From Lewinellaceae bacterium (GTDB lineage Bacteria > Bacteroidota > Bacteroidia > Chitinophagales > Saprospiraceae), in contig JADJWX010000006.1 of the NCBI GenBank assembly GCA_016716135.1, positions 62,001-126,000 of the forward strand: DNA of 64,000 bases. The letters are read 5' to 3'. This document shows positions 1 to 7,970 of the stretch, piece by piece. How positions within the stretch are numbered: position 1 is the first letter of the stretch; every line of letters starts with the position of its first letter. Made by a program: the position numbers and the translations under genes. The notes below the pieces were generated by a model that was not told the DNA's origin, searched no databases, and saw nothing but the letters and a program-made list of their open reading frames with translations.

Positions 1-175
1 TGACCAGCCCGCCGATAATGGCCGAAATGACGCCTGACATAGGCGATACGCCCGACGCGATGGCAATACCCAGCGCAAGAGGCAATGCCACCAGCGACAC
101 ACTTACAGCCGCCAACAGATCACTTTGCCAGTTTTCAATTAAGCCTTTTAGCCCCGTTTTGGGTACAATCTCCAT
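1..175 (-). CDS. SulP-family inorganic anion transporter, N-terminal fragment
   Basis: Only the first 58 codons lie in the window; the gene continues beyond the left edge. The peptide opens MEIVPKTGLKGLIENW, then enters a hydrophobic first membrane segment with VALPLALGIAIASGVSP and SGVISAIIGGLV. This pattern (DLLA, then LVALPLALxxAIASG, then G-I-xAIIGG) is characteristic of the start of SulP/SLC26 permeases, which carry sulfate, bicarbonate or other anions across the inner membrane. The start is the ATG complementary to 173-175. The STAS domain and transport core are not visible, so substrate cannot be assigned. It is divergent from hppA. Confidence 0.75.
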   Translation of the reverse strand, partial: MEIVPKTGLKGLIENWQSDLLAAVSVSLVALPLALGIAIASGVSPMSGVISAIIGGLV

Positions 176-623
176 GTTGATTTTCAGTATGATTTGCGTT
201 GGTGTCTCTCGGGAAAAGGAAGCGCGCTGCATCTTTTTACTGCAAGTCCAACACGTGGGGATTTTGACACGCTGCTGCAGGTTATTTTATTTCCCGCTGC
301 GCATCCGGTACGCTGCCTTCCGTATTATCCCGGTAAAAATTTGGAATCACCGTGTATGCGCGCACATTGGGGGCAGCTTCCAAAATCAAACCGGCCCGGG
401 CTGTTGCCCAAACCAGGGATGGGTAAGGTAGGAATTATTGCCCGTCGGGGACCTGTTCATTGCCCATGTTTTTGATCTAAACGCACACTATACCGGGAAT
501 CGAAATTTCACTACTTTTGCGGCTCTTTTCGCCAAAGGCCCGTTTGTTTTTTTGCCTGCGGCAGAAAAATCAACCAGGCTACAACCCCCGGCCGCTAAAA
601 CTTTTTAAACACGTCAAAACAAG
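176..623. other. Divergent intergenic region between SulP gene and hppA
   Basis: These 448 bases separate two divergent membrane-protein genes. Two open frames on the plus strand (18-431 and 194-475) have no recognisable protein character, and the first overlaps the SulP gene antisense. The only regulatory signal I see is a possible -7 box near 512-519. No RNA gene is recognisable. Confidence 0.5.
512..519 (+). promoter_or_regulatory. Candidate -7 box for hppA
   Basis: TACTTTTG matches the Bacteroidota sigma-A -7 consensus TAnnTTTG. It lies about 105 bases before the hppA ATG. No convincing -33 TTG is present at the usual 19-21 base spacing, so this is only a candidate. Confidence 0.35.
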
Positions 624-2888
624 ATGAGTACTTTAGTTTACTTACTTCCGTTGTTCGGTGTGGCAGGATTGCTGTACATGCTTATTCTGCAAAACTGGGT
701 TAAAAAACAAGATGCCGGCGACGACAAAATGAGCACGATCGCTGCGCACATCGCCGACGGCGCCATGGCTTTTCTGAAAGCCGAATACCGCGTTCTGGCG
801 GTATACGTCGTCATTGCCGGCGCATTACTGGGCTGGCTGAGCACCCAGGTGACCACCAGCCACCCGCTCATTGTCATTGCCTTTATTATCGGCGCCACGT
901 TTTCAGTGCTGGCCGGTTTGTTTGGTATGCGCATTGCCACCAAAGCCAATGTGCGCACTACACAAGCCGCACGCACCAGCCTGTCCAAAGCCCTTAAGGT
1001 GTCGTTTAACGGCGGCTCCGTCATGGGCCTCGGCGTGGCCGGCCTGGCAGTACTGGGCCTGAGCGCCCTGTTTGCCCTGTTCTTCAATTTCTTCATGGGT
1101 GGCGTTTACGGCCCCGACGGCCACGAGGCGATGACCCGTGTGCTGGAGGTGCTGGCCGGCTTCTCCCTGGGCGCCGAATCCATCGCGTTGTTTGCCCGGG
1201 TGGGCGGCGGTATCTACACTAAAGCGGCCGACGTAGGCGCCGACCTGGTGGGTAAAGTGGAAGCCGGTATCCCGGAAGACGACCCGCGCAACCCGGCCAC
1301 CATTGCCGACAACGTGGGCGACAACGTGGGCGACGTAGCCGGCATGGGCGCCGACCTCTTCGGTTCCTATGTAGCCACCATGCTGGCTGCCATGGTACTC
1401 GGCAACTCTGTGATCCGCGACAGCGGCGGTATCGACGACGCTTTTGGTGGTATCGGCCCCATCCTGTTGCCGGTGCTGATCGCCGGCCTGGGTATCATTT
1501 TCTCCATCATCGGGATGAACCTCGTGCGGGTGAGCGACAAAAAAGAAGCAAACTCCGACACCGTGCAGGGCGCGCTGAACCTGGGTAACTGGGTGAGCAT
1601 CATCCTGACCGCTATTGCCTGCTACCCGGCCATCATGTGGATGCTGCCCGACACCATGACCATGAACTTTTTTGGTCGAGGCTCGCAGGTGGTGAGCAGC
1701 ATGAACGTGTTTTATGCTGTTGGCGTCGGCCTCGTTGTGGGCGCCGCCATTTCGGCCATTACGGAATACTACACCGGCCTGGGTAAAAAGCCGGTGCTCA
1801 ATATCGTGCGCCAGTCGGCTACCGGCCATGCTACCAACGTGATCTCCGGCCTGGCTACGGGCATGATGTCGACCTGGATGCCTATTGTGCTTTTCGCCGG
1901 CGCCATCTGGGGCGCCTACACGCTGGCCGGTTTCTACGGGGTGGCTATTGCCGCTTCGGCCATGATGGCTACCACCGCCATGCAATTGGCCATTGACGCC
2001 TTCGGCCCGATTGCCGACAACGCAGGCGGTATCGCCGAAATGAGCGAGTTGCCGAAGGAAGTGCGTGAAAAAACAGACATTCTCGACTCGGTGGGCAACA
2101 CCACCGCCGCTATCGGCAAAGGTTTTGCCATCGCCTCGGCAGCACTCACGGCCCTGGGCTTGTTTGCCGCCTATGTCGACTTTACCGGCATCGCCGGGAT
2201 CAACATTTTTAAAGCCGAAGTGCTGGCCGCACTGTTTCTCGGCGGCATGATCCCCGTTGTGTTTTCCGCTTTCGCCATGCAAAGTGTAGGCCGCGCCGCC
2301 ATGGATATGGTGAACGAGGTGCGCCGCCAGTTCCGCGAAATTCCGGGCCTGCTCGAAGGCACCGGCAAAGCCGAGTACGGCAAATGTGTGGAAATTTCGA
2401 CCCGCGCTGCCCTGCGCGAAATGATGCCGCCCGGCCTGATCACCATCATTACCCCGATTGCAGTCGGCTTCATCATGGGCCCCGAAGCACTCGGCGGTTA
2501 CATGGCCGGCGTGACGGTCAGCGGCGTGATGTGGGCGATTTTCCAATCCAATGCCGGCGGTGCCTGGGACAACGCCAAGAAATCGTTCGAATCGGGTGTC
2601 GAGATCGACGGGAAAATGTATTACAAAGGCTCCGAGCCGCACAAAGCGGCCGTTACGGGCGACACCGTGGGCGACCCGTTCAAGGATACTTCAGGCCCTT
2701 CGATGAATATTTTGATCAAACTGACCTGCCTGGTTGGTCTGGCCATTGCACCCATTTTGGGCGGGCACACCAATGAAGTTGAGGGCTCATCGCTCCAGCA
2801 GCAGCCGGAACAGCAGGAAATCCGCCTGTCGCAGCAGGATATGCCGCAGCAGGATGCCGTAGCGCCGCTGAAAAGCGCCGAGGAATAA
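624..2888 (+). CDS. hppA: Membrane-bound, K+-dependent ion-translocating pyrophosphatase
   Basis: 754-residue polytopic inner-membrane pump that couples hydrolysis of pyrophosphate to H+ or Na+ export. The substrate-binding core is clear at residues 218-250: EDDPRNPATIADNVGDNVGD followed by GMGADLFGSY. It also has AITEYYTG, the DAFGPIADNAGGIAEM loop and the C-terminal GGAWDNAKK. The sequence GNTTAAIGKG at about residue 491 has Ala where K+-independent enzymes carry Lys, which places it in the K+-dependent class by established family rules. The sequence alone does not settle whether the ion is Na+ or H+. The start ATG at 624 gives the usual hydrophobic N-terminus MSTLVYLLPLFG. A polar tail of about 40 residues rich in Gln (GSSLQQQPEQQE and QDMPQQD) extends beyond the last membrane helix. 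It is monocistronic as far as can be seen. Confidence 0.97.
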   Translation: MSTLVYLLPLFGVAGLLYMLILQNWVKKQDAGDDKMSTIAAHIADGAMAFLKAEYRVLAVYVVIAGALLGWLSTQVTTSHPLIVIAFIIGATFSVLAGLFGMRIATKANVRTTQAARTSLSKALKVSFNGGSVMGLGVAGLAVLGLSALFALFFNFFMGGVYGPDGHEAMTRVLEVLAGFSLGAESIALFARVGGGIYTKAADVGADLVGKVEAGIPEDDPRNPATIADNVGDNVGDVAGMGADLFGSYVATMLAAMVLGNSVIRDSGGIDDAFGGIGPILLPVLIAGLGIIFSIIGMNLVRVSDKKEANSDTVQGALNLGNWVSIILTAIACYPAIMWMLPDTMTMNFFGRGSQVVSSMNVFYAVGVGLVVGAAISAITEYYTGLGKKPVLNIVRQSATGHATNVISGLATGMMSTWMPIVLFAGAIWGAYTLAGFYGVAIAASAMMATTAMQLAIDAFGPIADNAGGIAEMSELPKEVREKTDILDSVGNTTAAIGKGFAIASAALTALGLFAAYVDFTGIAGINIFKAEVLAALFLGGMIPVVFSAFAMQSVGRAAMDMVNEVRRQFREIPGLLEGTGKAEYGKCVEISTRAALREMMPPGLITIITPIAVGFIMGPEALGGYMAGVTVSGVMWAIFQSNAGGAWDNAKKSFESGVEIDGKMYYKGSEPHKAAVTGDTVGDPFKDTSGPSMNILIKLTCLVGLAIAPILGGHTNEVEGSSLQQQPEQQEIRLSQQDMPQQDAVAPLKSAEE

Positions 2889-2942
2889 GGTTTTCCTTCG
2901 GTTGTTTTTTAAAAAACAGGAGACATCCCGAATTTTCAAAAT

Positions 2943-2957
2943 GACTTCGGAGAAGTC
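2943..2957. repeat. REP-like palindrome, copy 1
   Basis: GACTTCGGAGAAGTC is a perfect 6-bp stem around GGA, followed by AAATATTTGTAGA. It belongs to the same family as the copies at 2994 and 3366. It sits just after hppA and could fold in the transcript. Confidence 0.7.
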
Positions 2958-2993
2958 AAATATTTGTAGATCATGGATTTAAAGTAGTGCGAC

Positions 2994-3008
2994 GACCTCG
3001 GAGAGGTC
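2994..3008. repeat. REP-like palindrome, copy 2
   Basis: GACCTCGGAGAGGTC followed by GAATATCC. It differs from copy 1 by a compensating pair of stem changes (CTT/AAG to CCT/AGG), which keeps the stem intact. Same orientation as copy 1, judged by the AT-rich flank. Confidence 0.7.
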
Positions 3009-3054
3009 GAATATCCAACGCGCCATTCACGCAGATGCGACCTCTGGGCGGGCG

Positions 3055-3316
3055 GGGGTTTTATTTTTATTTTATTTTTAAAAAAAAAGGGCACCACTCA
3101 AAAAAAAAAACCAAAAACCCCCGCCCCGTCGCGCCGCGGCGGGCCCCACCCACAAAAAAAAAATTTTGGTTTTTTAAAAAAATTTTTTAAAACTTTTTTT
3201 TTTTTTCAGTAAATGAAATTTTAAAATTTTTTACGGGCTTTTTCCCTGCACAAAAAAAAAACAAAAAAAAAAGTTGATTTTAAAAAAAATAAAACCAAAA
3301 AACAAAAAAAAAAATG
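3055..3316. other. Homopolymer-rich anomalous stretch, probably poorly assembled
   Basis: This stretch consists largely of runs of A and T of 7-12 bases broken by short G/C blocks such as CCCCCGCCCCGTCGCGCCGC. Nothing else in the window resembles it. It is flanked by oppositely oriented copies of the GACCTC palindrome (2994 and 3366), so it could be the unresolved centre of a large hairpin. Two open frames cross it (2987-3190 plus, 3221-3424 minus), but their products are Lys/Phe homopolymers and I do not call them genes. Confidence 0.6.
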
Positions 3317-3365
3317 GGGGGCCGAGGTCGGGTAACGTGGAGCCGATTCGTTTCTACAAATATTT

Positions 3366-3380
3366 GACCTCTCCGAGGTC
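3366..3380. repeat. REP-like palindrome, copy 3 (inverted)
   Basis: GACCTCTCCGAGGTC, preceded by TTTCTACAAATATTT, which is the reverse complement of the flank of copy 1. It therefore lies in the opposite orientation to copies 1 and 2 and closes the anomalous region from the right. Confidence 0.7.
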
Positions 3381-3436
3381 CTTGTTATGCGAATATCCGG
3401 GATGACTCCTGTTAATTCAAACATGGTGGTGACGGA

Positions 3437-3796
3437 CTAATTTGCGTTATCACCTGGCTCCCGGTCGGATTTGGGGAGAAACTTCGTCCAGCCCCGCAGC
3501 GCGTAATATTTTTCCTTAGGGGCTCCGGTCAGACCGTTAATGCCTTTTCCGGGCAGCCAAATACCGTGGATATAGGCCACCCCCAGGAGCATTAGTCCCA
3601 AAAAGCCAAAGGACCATACGCGGCCCAGGTAAGTTGAAAGCAGCACGACGATAAGGATGAACAGCATGAGTTTCAGAACCCTTCTGAACTTCGGTGTGTG
3701 TACTTCAAAATGGCCGAAGAAAATACTTCCAAACGCTGTAAGGCCGCATACGACGGCTATTTCAAACCAGAGGGTGTTCGTGTCGAGATCCAGCAT
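3437..3796 (-). CDS. Small membrane protein of unknown function
   Basis: 119 residues. The predicted topology has an N-terminal membrane segment around residues 10-28 (FEIAVVCGLTAFGSIFFG) and two close hydrophobic segments at about 43-57 and 62-80 (LMLFILIVVLLSTYLG, FGFLGLMLLGVAYIHG). A polar C-terminal tail ends in KSDREPGDNAN. I recognise no family motif or catalytic residue. It reads against hppA (convergent) and is divergent from the 4365 cassette; a poly-C tract lies about 150 bases upstream of its start. Codon use looks like that of its neighbours, so it is probably a real gene. Confidence 0.7.
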   Translation of the reverse strand: MLDLDTNTLWFEIAVVCGLTAFGSIFFGHFEVHTPKFRRVLKLMLFILIVVLLSTYLGRVWSFGFLGLMLLGVAYIHGIWLPGKGINGLTGAPKEKYYALRGWTKFLPKSDREPGDNAN

Positions 3797-3942
3797 AGGT
3801 TTTGAATGATGTTAATGAAGGGCCGGCCGAATAAATTGCCGGCGTGGCTTCGGGTCTAATGTAAAACATATACCGGCATTGTTGGGAACACTTCCGGCAA
3901 GAAGGTTAACACTCGCGTATTCAGTTGTTTGTCAATGCCTTA

Positions 3943-3957
3943 CCCCCCCCCCCCCCC
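3943..3957. repeat. Poly-C tract (15 C)
   Basis: Fifteen consecutive C residues lie in the intergenic region, 35 bases upstream of the TTG of the candidate cassette promoter. Tracts of this kind are prone to slippage. Its exact length is also prone to sequencing error. Confidence 0.85.
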
Positions 3958-3991
3958 GGACAACCTGCTTGAAATTTAACATTGGGCAGAC

Positions 3992-4021
3992 TTGATGTTT
4001 CAGTGCAAAATTTTACATTTG
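3992..4021 (+). promoter_or_regulatory. Sigma-A promoter of the 4365 cassette
   Basis: TTG at 3992-3994 and TACATTTG at 4014-4021 are separated by 19 bases, matching the Bacteroidota -33/-7 arrangement (TTG, 19-21 bases, TAnnTTTG). This is the best complete promoter I found in the window. Predicted start of transcription is about 4028. Confidence 0.55.
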
Positions 4022-4364
4022 TTTATCGAACGATTTTTTTAGAAGTCCGGAACCCTCTGTCCGGCAGCATTATCCCGCGCAAGAATTCCTTTAATCCCGG
4101 GTTCTTAAAACCAGTTTAACAGCCAGATTTTTTGTTTAAGTACACAAGCCGGATTTACGATCCTGTTTAGATATTTTTTCCCGAAAGGCGCTTATGCGCC
4201 GCTCGTGGAGGGTAAGCGGTTTGTCATTTAGCAAGGTAGGAACGGACCGGTGGCGTTTGGCAGCGGTACATTGGAAGATGGCGAAACAAGAAAGTCAGCA
4301 TAACGGTGGGCTAACCCGAAACCACCTTAAAAGAAGTAGGGATTACCTTATAAACCATATTATC

Positions 4365-5258
4365 ATGAGCATGAATTCTCAAATTCCTGCATGTGCAAAT
4401 GGCTTCAACAAAAGAAAGTCGAGGGCGCCATGGCTACATTGTCTTCTGTTGAGCCTTGTTTTTGCAGCATTCTCCTGCAGGTCCGAAAAAGTTACACCAC
4501 CCGGCCCGGATAAGCAATTGCTTATCAGCGGGTGTGACATCGGCATGGCCTACGATGCAGAAACAACCACGCAGATTATGCCCGCAAACCCGGCCGACAT
4601 TGCTCAACTTTCCACACTCGACAGGGCGCTCATGCTCCCGCAGCGGGAACGGCGCATGGAATCGGTTTGCGTGATGCAAGACGGCACCTACACCATAGAA
4701 ACGGAACTGATGGAACCCACCAGGCCTATAGAATACCCGGAAAGGACCGTAGGGCTATGGCCAAAACCGGCCTACAAACGGATGGTGAACGCTAATGGCG
4801 TTATCACGTATTACAACGGCGAAAACGAACAGATAGGCAATGAGGTGATTGACGACAGGTCGTCCCTTGCACTTGCCGTTGTCCAGATGTTCCAGGAGAT
4901 GGAAAGCAACCCGGTACCGAGCGACCAGGTGTTTACCAATTACATCGATGCTTTGTCGGCCAATGGACTGCCGCATACCGCCCAGAGCAGCAATATATAC
5001 ACTGCCCAGGTTAACAACCCTGACGGCACGTCGAGTGTGATGGTGGTGGACAAAAACGCCCGCATGAAAGTTGGCCAGATAGACTTCGACACGGAGGGGC
5101 ACCCCTGCACGCTCTACATGCTAAAGGTGGAGGGGCAAGCGCCCAACGTGACGTTCAAGCAGATGACACAAGTCATCTATTTCAACGCAGTAGACAGTGA
5201 GGTGCGCATGAAAATCCAGAAGACCACGGTGTTCGACACTTTTTCACTTCAACTTTAA
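4365..5258 (+). CDS. Lipoprotein of unknown function, first gene of envelope cassette
   Basis: About 297 residues when started at the ATG at 4365 (the next codon pair gives a second ATG at 4371). The upstream extension of the frame to 4194 lacks signal-peptide character. Residues 16-38 form a lipoprotein signal: KRKSR, a hydrophobic stretch HCLLLSLVFAAFS and Cys38, followed by RSEK. The mature part has no motif I recognise. It contains YYNGENEQIGNEV and NPDGTSSVMVVDKNARMKVG, which resemble the beta-rich repeats of envelope proteins. It is followed 12 bases later by a secreted hydrolase and then a PQQ-propeller lipoprotein, so the three are very likely one operon. Confidence 0.75.
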   Translation: MSMNSQIPACANGFNKRKSRAPWLHCLLLSLVFAAFSCRSEKVTPPGPDKQLLISGCDIGMAYDAETTTQIMPANPADIAQLSTLDRALMLPQRERRMESVCVMQDGTYTIETELMEPTRPIEYPERTVGLWPKPAYKRMVNANGVITYYNGENEQIGNEVIDDRSSLALAVVQMFQEMESNPVPSDQVFTNYIDALSANGLPHTAQSSNIYTAQVNNPDGTSSVMVVDKNARMKVGQIDFDTEGHPCTLYMLKVEGQAPNVTFKQMTQVIYFNAVDSEVRMKIQKTTVFDTFSLQL

Positions 5259-5270
5259 AACCAACGAATC

Positions 5271-6602
5271 ATGAAAAACAGCATAATCTCCTTTTCTTTT
5301 TTCTTCCTGGCGGCCAGCATGCTGACGGCACAGAACCGGGATATACTGTGGTTGTTTGGCCCCTCGCTAACATCGGGGCAATGGTCAAGGGCTCAATTTA
5401 GCGCCCAGATCAAGGACTACGACTTCAACAACATAAACATCACGCCTTACGACAACAACACTGTTGCCAACAACATCCCCGATTGGGCCACATTTTTCAA
5501 CACCAAGCTTAACGATGGGAACCATATGGACGTGCTCGGCATCGGGCACGATGCAGGAGGGTTAATCATACGCTACATGGACATGGCACAACAAAATGGC
5601 AGGCTTTCGGCCATGATTCTGGATGGAACGCCGAATCAGGGTGGAAATATTTTCAACAAGCTTCTCCCCGTTGACCAGACATCCCAAAGTGATGTTCAAA
5701 AAATGATGAGCAAGATGGTCAATCTGAAGACACAGGCACAAAGCTGCAACGGTTGCCAGATGATTCAGGCGACCCAAAGTTGGGTCAATTATTTTGCCGG
5801 ACAAGAGGCCAAAAACTATTACCAACAACTAAAACCCACAAATTCCGTCATTACAAATCTGGAAACTCCCGACATTCCTTATGCAGTCATCTGGGGGAAT
5901 GAAAATGATGACGCGTTGACGCTTACCAGGATGATTAATTCCTGGTATAACACAGGGTTATTCGGCGAAGACAACGAGTACATAGACTGCTACAAATCGG
6001 AGATAGCGCAGCGAATACAAGAAGCCAACCAGCTGTTTGCACTGGGCCTCATGCAGTCTATAGCTCAATTTGCGGGTGCTGCCGGGAAACTCAATCTCAC
6101 GAATCCGCAATCAGTAGGTTCCGTCATAGAGGCCCAGTTGAACGCCCTGGTCACGGCCCTCAGGGCTACATTTGCACTCAATAAAGAACTGAGGGAAATC
6201 GCCGAATGCGAGCTCGTTCACCAGGCCATGAACGCCCAATGGAACTTGATGCTGTCGCCTTATACTGTAGTGCAGCAGACCATAGAATTATACTGCCTTC
6301 CCTGCGAGGACTGCGAGACGGAACCGGATCAACAAGTGCAAGGATATTGCTTTTCGCTCTGTATTTACGGATGCGACCCCATCACACTAACGTACTCCGA
6401 CACGTACACCTATTATGTTTATGAACCACACGACGGGCTGCTGACAAAGTCCGAACAGCTGCTGGCAGGGGCTGCCAAAACGTATGAAGCCCAGGGCGTG
6501 AACCACCTCCAAGAGCAGTTTTGGGAATATGCGCCGATTGGCAACGCTTTTCAGGATTTGTTCAACGGGGGTGCGGGTGCGGCATTCGTAGTCCCAAAAT
6601 AA
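5271..6602 (+). CDS. Secreted alpha/beta-hydrolase-like protein with Asp nucleophile elbow
   Basis: 443 residues with a Sec signal peptide (residues 1-20, MKNSIISFSF to LTA/Q). Residues 92-97 are GHDAGG, the nucleophile elbow of an alpha/beta hydrolase with Asp94 in place of the usual Ser. DGTPNQGG at 118-125 matches the GTPxxG strand that follows the elbow in lipases. Possible further triad elements are EPHDGLLTKSEQ and GVNHLQEQ near the C-terminus. Asp elbows (GHDxGG) are normal in epoxide hydrolases and haloalkane dehalogenases but unusual with a lipase-type GTPNQGG segment. A Cys-rich segment (YCLPCEDCETEPD, YCFSLCIYGCDP) suggests disulfides in the periplasm or outside. It is the middle gene of the 4365-7838 operon. 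Substrate unknown; it could also be a non-catalytic relative. Confidence 0.7.
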   Translation: MKNSIISFSFFFLAASMLTAQNRDILWLFGPSLTSGQWSRAQFSAQIKDYDFNNINITPYDNNTVANNIPDWATFFNTKLNDGNHMDVLGIGHDAGGLIIRYMDMAQQNGRLSAMILDGTPNQGGNIFNKLLPVDQTSQSDVQKMMSKMVNLKTQAQSCNGCQMIQATQSWVNYFAGQEAKNYYQQLKPTNSVITNLETPDIPYAVIWGNENDDALTLTRMINSWYNTGLFGEDNEYIDCYKSEIAQRIQEANQLFALGLMQSIAQFAGAAGKLNLTNPQSVGSVIEAQLNALVTALRATFALNKELREIAECELVHQAMNAQWNLMLSPYTVVQQTIELYCLPCEDCETEPDQQVQGYCFSLCIYGCDPITLTYSDTYTYYVYEPHDGLLTKSEQLLAGAAKTYEAQGVNHLQEQFWEYAPIGNAFQDLFNGGAGAAFVVPK

Positions 6603-6605
6603 GGC

Positions 6606-7838
6606 ATGACCGTGATGATTCAACAGAATAAAACGCGGTGCGCCGGAGCAACCCGGCGCACCGCGCTCCTTTTTTTGCCCATATTCTTGATGTTCCTTTA
6701 TGGCTGTCAACACAACGAAAAAGAACTACAACTTAAGCAGTTGTGGCGGACATCTATTTTTGAAAGCCACACGGAAACGGCTGAAAGCATTTATCCGGTA
6801 CATGCCGACGACAGGGTGCTTACCGCAAAACTACTGGACGGTGCAGCGCCCGTATTTTACGCGCTGGACGGAAAGCAGGGCGGTATAGACTGGCAACTGA
6901 CAGACACTGTTTGCACCGGCAAAGTTTACTACAACATGAAGCCGTTTGTTTCGAAACAAGGAATTTGCCTTCCGTGCGGCAGGGCAACAACGTGTGTGGA
7001 CATTAAGACCGGAAAAACCCGTTGGGTTAACGAACAATCGGGCCAACCCGAACAAACCCTGGAACCATATACAAACAATAGCTTCTTACAGGCTGTCAAT
7101 GATTGGGACGGACGGCAATCTCATATCCGGGAAGTCAGTGCGATTGATGGCAATGCCAGGCCCATATATACCGTCAGATGGCCAGACAGTTCAAAATTGC
7201 TCATACGGACACCCGTGAAGGTGAACAATAAACTGCTGCTTTTCACCGCTGTCAAAATGCGGTACGGAACAAACGAGACTGTTGCAAAATGGCATTTATT
7301 GGAGCACAGTACCGGCGAAATCCTGTCAGAAGGCGAGGCTTACCCCGGAAACAGGGATGGTTACGGCGTCACCAAACAACCTATCTTGATCGGCGATAAA
7401 GCATACATGGTTGCTTATGATGCTGTTTTTTGTGTTTCGACAACTACTGGTAAAGAACTTTGGCGAAAAAAACTTCCAAGGGATATGCTTACTTCCGCGC
7501 CGGTCGTGTCAAAAGACGGCCTGTATTGCCCGATGGAAGATGGATATATTTATAAGTTTAACCTTGCCGACGGCAGCCTCGTCTGGAAGGTAAAAACAGC
7601 TGCAACGCCAAGCAGGCTGGTCAGTGCACAGGATTTTTTGTTTATCGTTGGCGGGTCGGACGGGGTGCTTTATGCCATTTCGGCGAAGGATGGAAAAGTT
7701 GTCAAAAGCCTGAAAGCACCAAACCATTACTACATCAAGAACCAGTTTTTCCGCCGCTTCATTGGGACTGATACGAATGGTGAAATATTGATACTTTTTG
7801 ACGGAAATAATTTTAGGGGGTATAAGATTTGGCGATAA
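6606..7838 (+). CDS. PQQ-like beta-propeller lipoprotein
   Basis: 410 residues. The N-terminus has a lipoprotein signal (TALLFLPIFLMFLYGC, Cys34) after a short basic leader; the ATG at 6615 is an alternative start. The mature protein shows repeated PQQ/BamB-type blades: KTGKTRWVNEQSG, TTGKELWRKKLP with VVSKDGLYCPMEDGYIYKF, LADGSLVWKVKT and GSDGVLYAISAKDGKVVKS. Proteins of this class act as envelope scaffolds (BamB) or sensors; the order here does not say which. It starts 3 bases after the hydrolase stop, so it is probably translationally linked to the two genes before it. Confidence 0.8.
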   Translation: MTVMIQQNKTRCAGATRRTALLFLPIFLMFLYGCQHNEKELQLKQLWRTSIFESHTETAESIYPVHADDRVLTAKLLDGAAPVFYALDGKQGGIDWQLTDTVCTGKVYYNMKPFVSKQGICLPCGRATTCVDIKTGKTRWVNEQSGQPEQTLEPYTNNSFLQAVNDWDGRQSHIREVSAIDGNARPIYTVRWPDSSKLLIRTPVKVNNKLLLFTAVKMRYGTNETVAKWHLLEHSTGEILSEGEAYPGNRDGYGVTKQPILIGDKAYMVAYDAVFCVSTTTGKELWRKKLPRDMLTSAPVVSKDGLYCPMEDGYIYKFNLADGSLVWKVKTAATPSRLVSAQDFLFIVGGSDGVLYAISAKDGKVVKSLKAPNHYYIKNQFFRRFIGTDTNGEILILFDGNNFRGYKIWR

Positions 7839-7881
7839 AGTCAAAACATTTTATTTTAATTTTATCGCCGGATAAACTTTC

Positions 7882-7889
7882 TATTTTTG
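7882..7889 (+). promoter_or_regulatory. Candidate -7 box for the helicase gene
   Basis: TATTTTTG fits TAnnTTTG and lies 82 bases before the chosen start at 7971. No clear -33 TTG is seen at the usual spacing. Confidence 0.4.
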
Positions 7890-7970
7890 CCGGAAGCCGA
7901 AAAGAAACAGGGCAAAAATGACAGTTGCTCAATACCCCCCAATAACCAATCAAACGACCCACCATCCCAC

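Larger units (their letters stand above)
3797..4364. other. Intergenic region with poly-C tract, promoter and long leader
   Basis: 568 bases between the divergent small membrane protein and the lipoprotein cassette. It holds a 15-base C run and a well-formed promoter (separate entries). If transcription starts near 4028, the cassette has a leader of about 335 bases. Within it, GGCGC-TTAT-GCGCC at 4186-4199 can form a small hairpin. The reading frame is open from 4194, but the peptide before 4365 lacks a signal sequence and is not likely to be translated. Confidence 0.55.

Noticed and set aside
18..475. Plus-strand open frames 18-431 and 194-475
   Set aside because: The first is antisense to the SulP start, and neither has homology-like motifs or a sensible start.
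903..2642. Long open frame on the minus strand inside hppA (579 codons)
   Set aside because: It lies wholly antisense to a well-conserved gene and its product is a His/Gly/Ala-rich sequence without any domain; this is expected from GC-biased codon positions.
2987..3424. Small open frames across the homopolymer stretch
   Set aside because: Translations are mostly Lys, Phe and Pro runs created by homopolymers.
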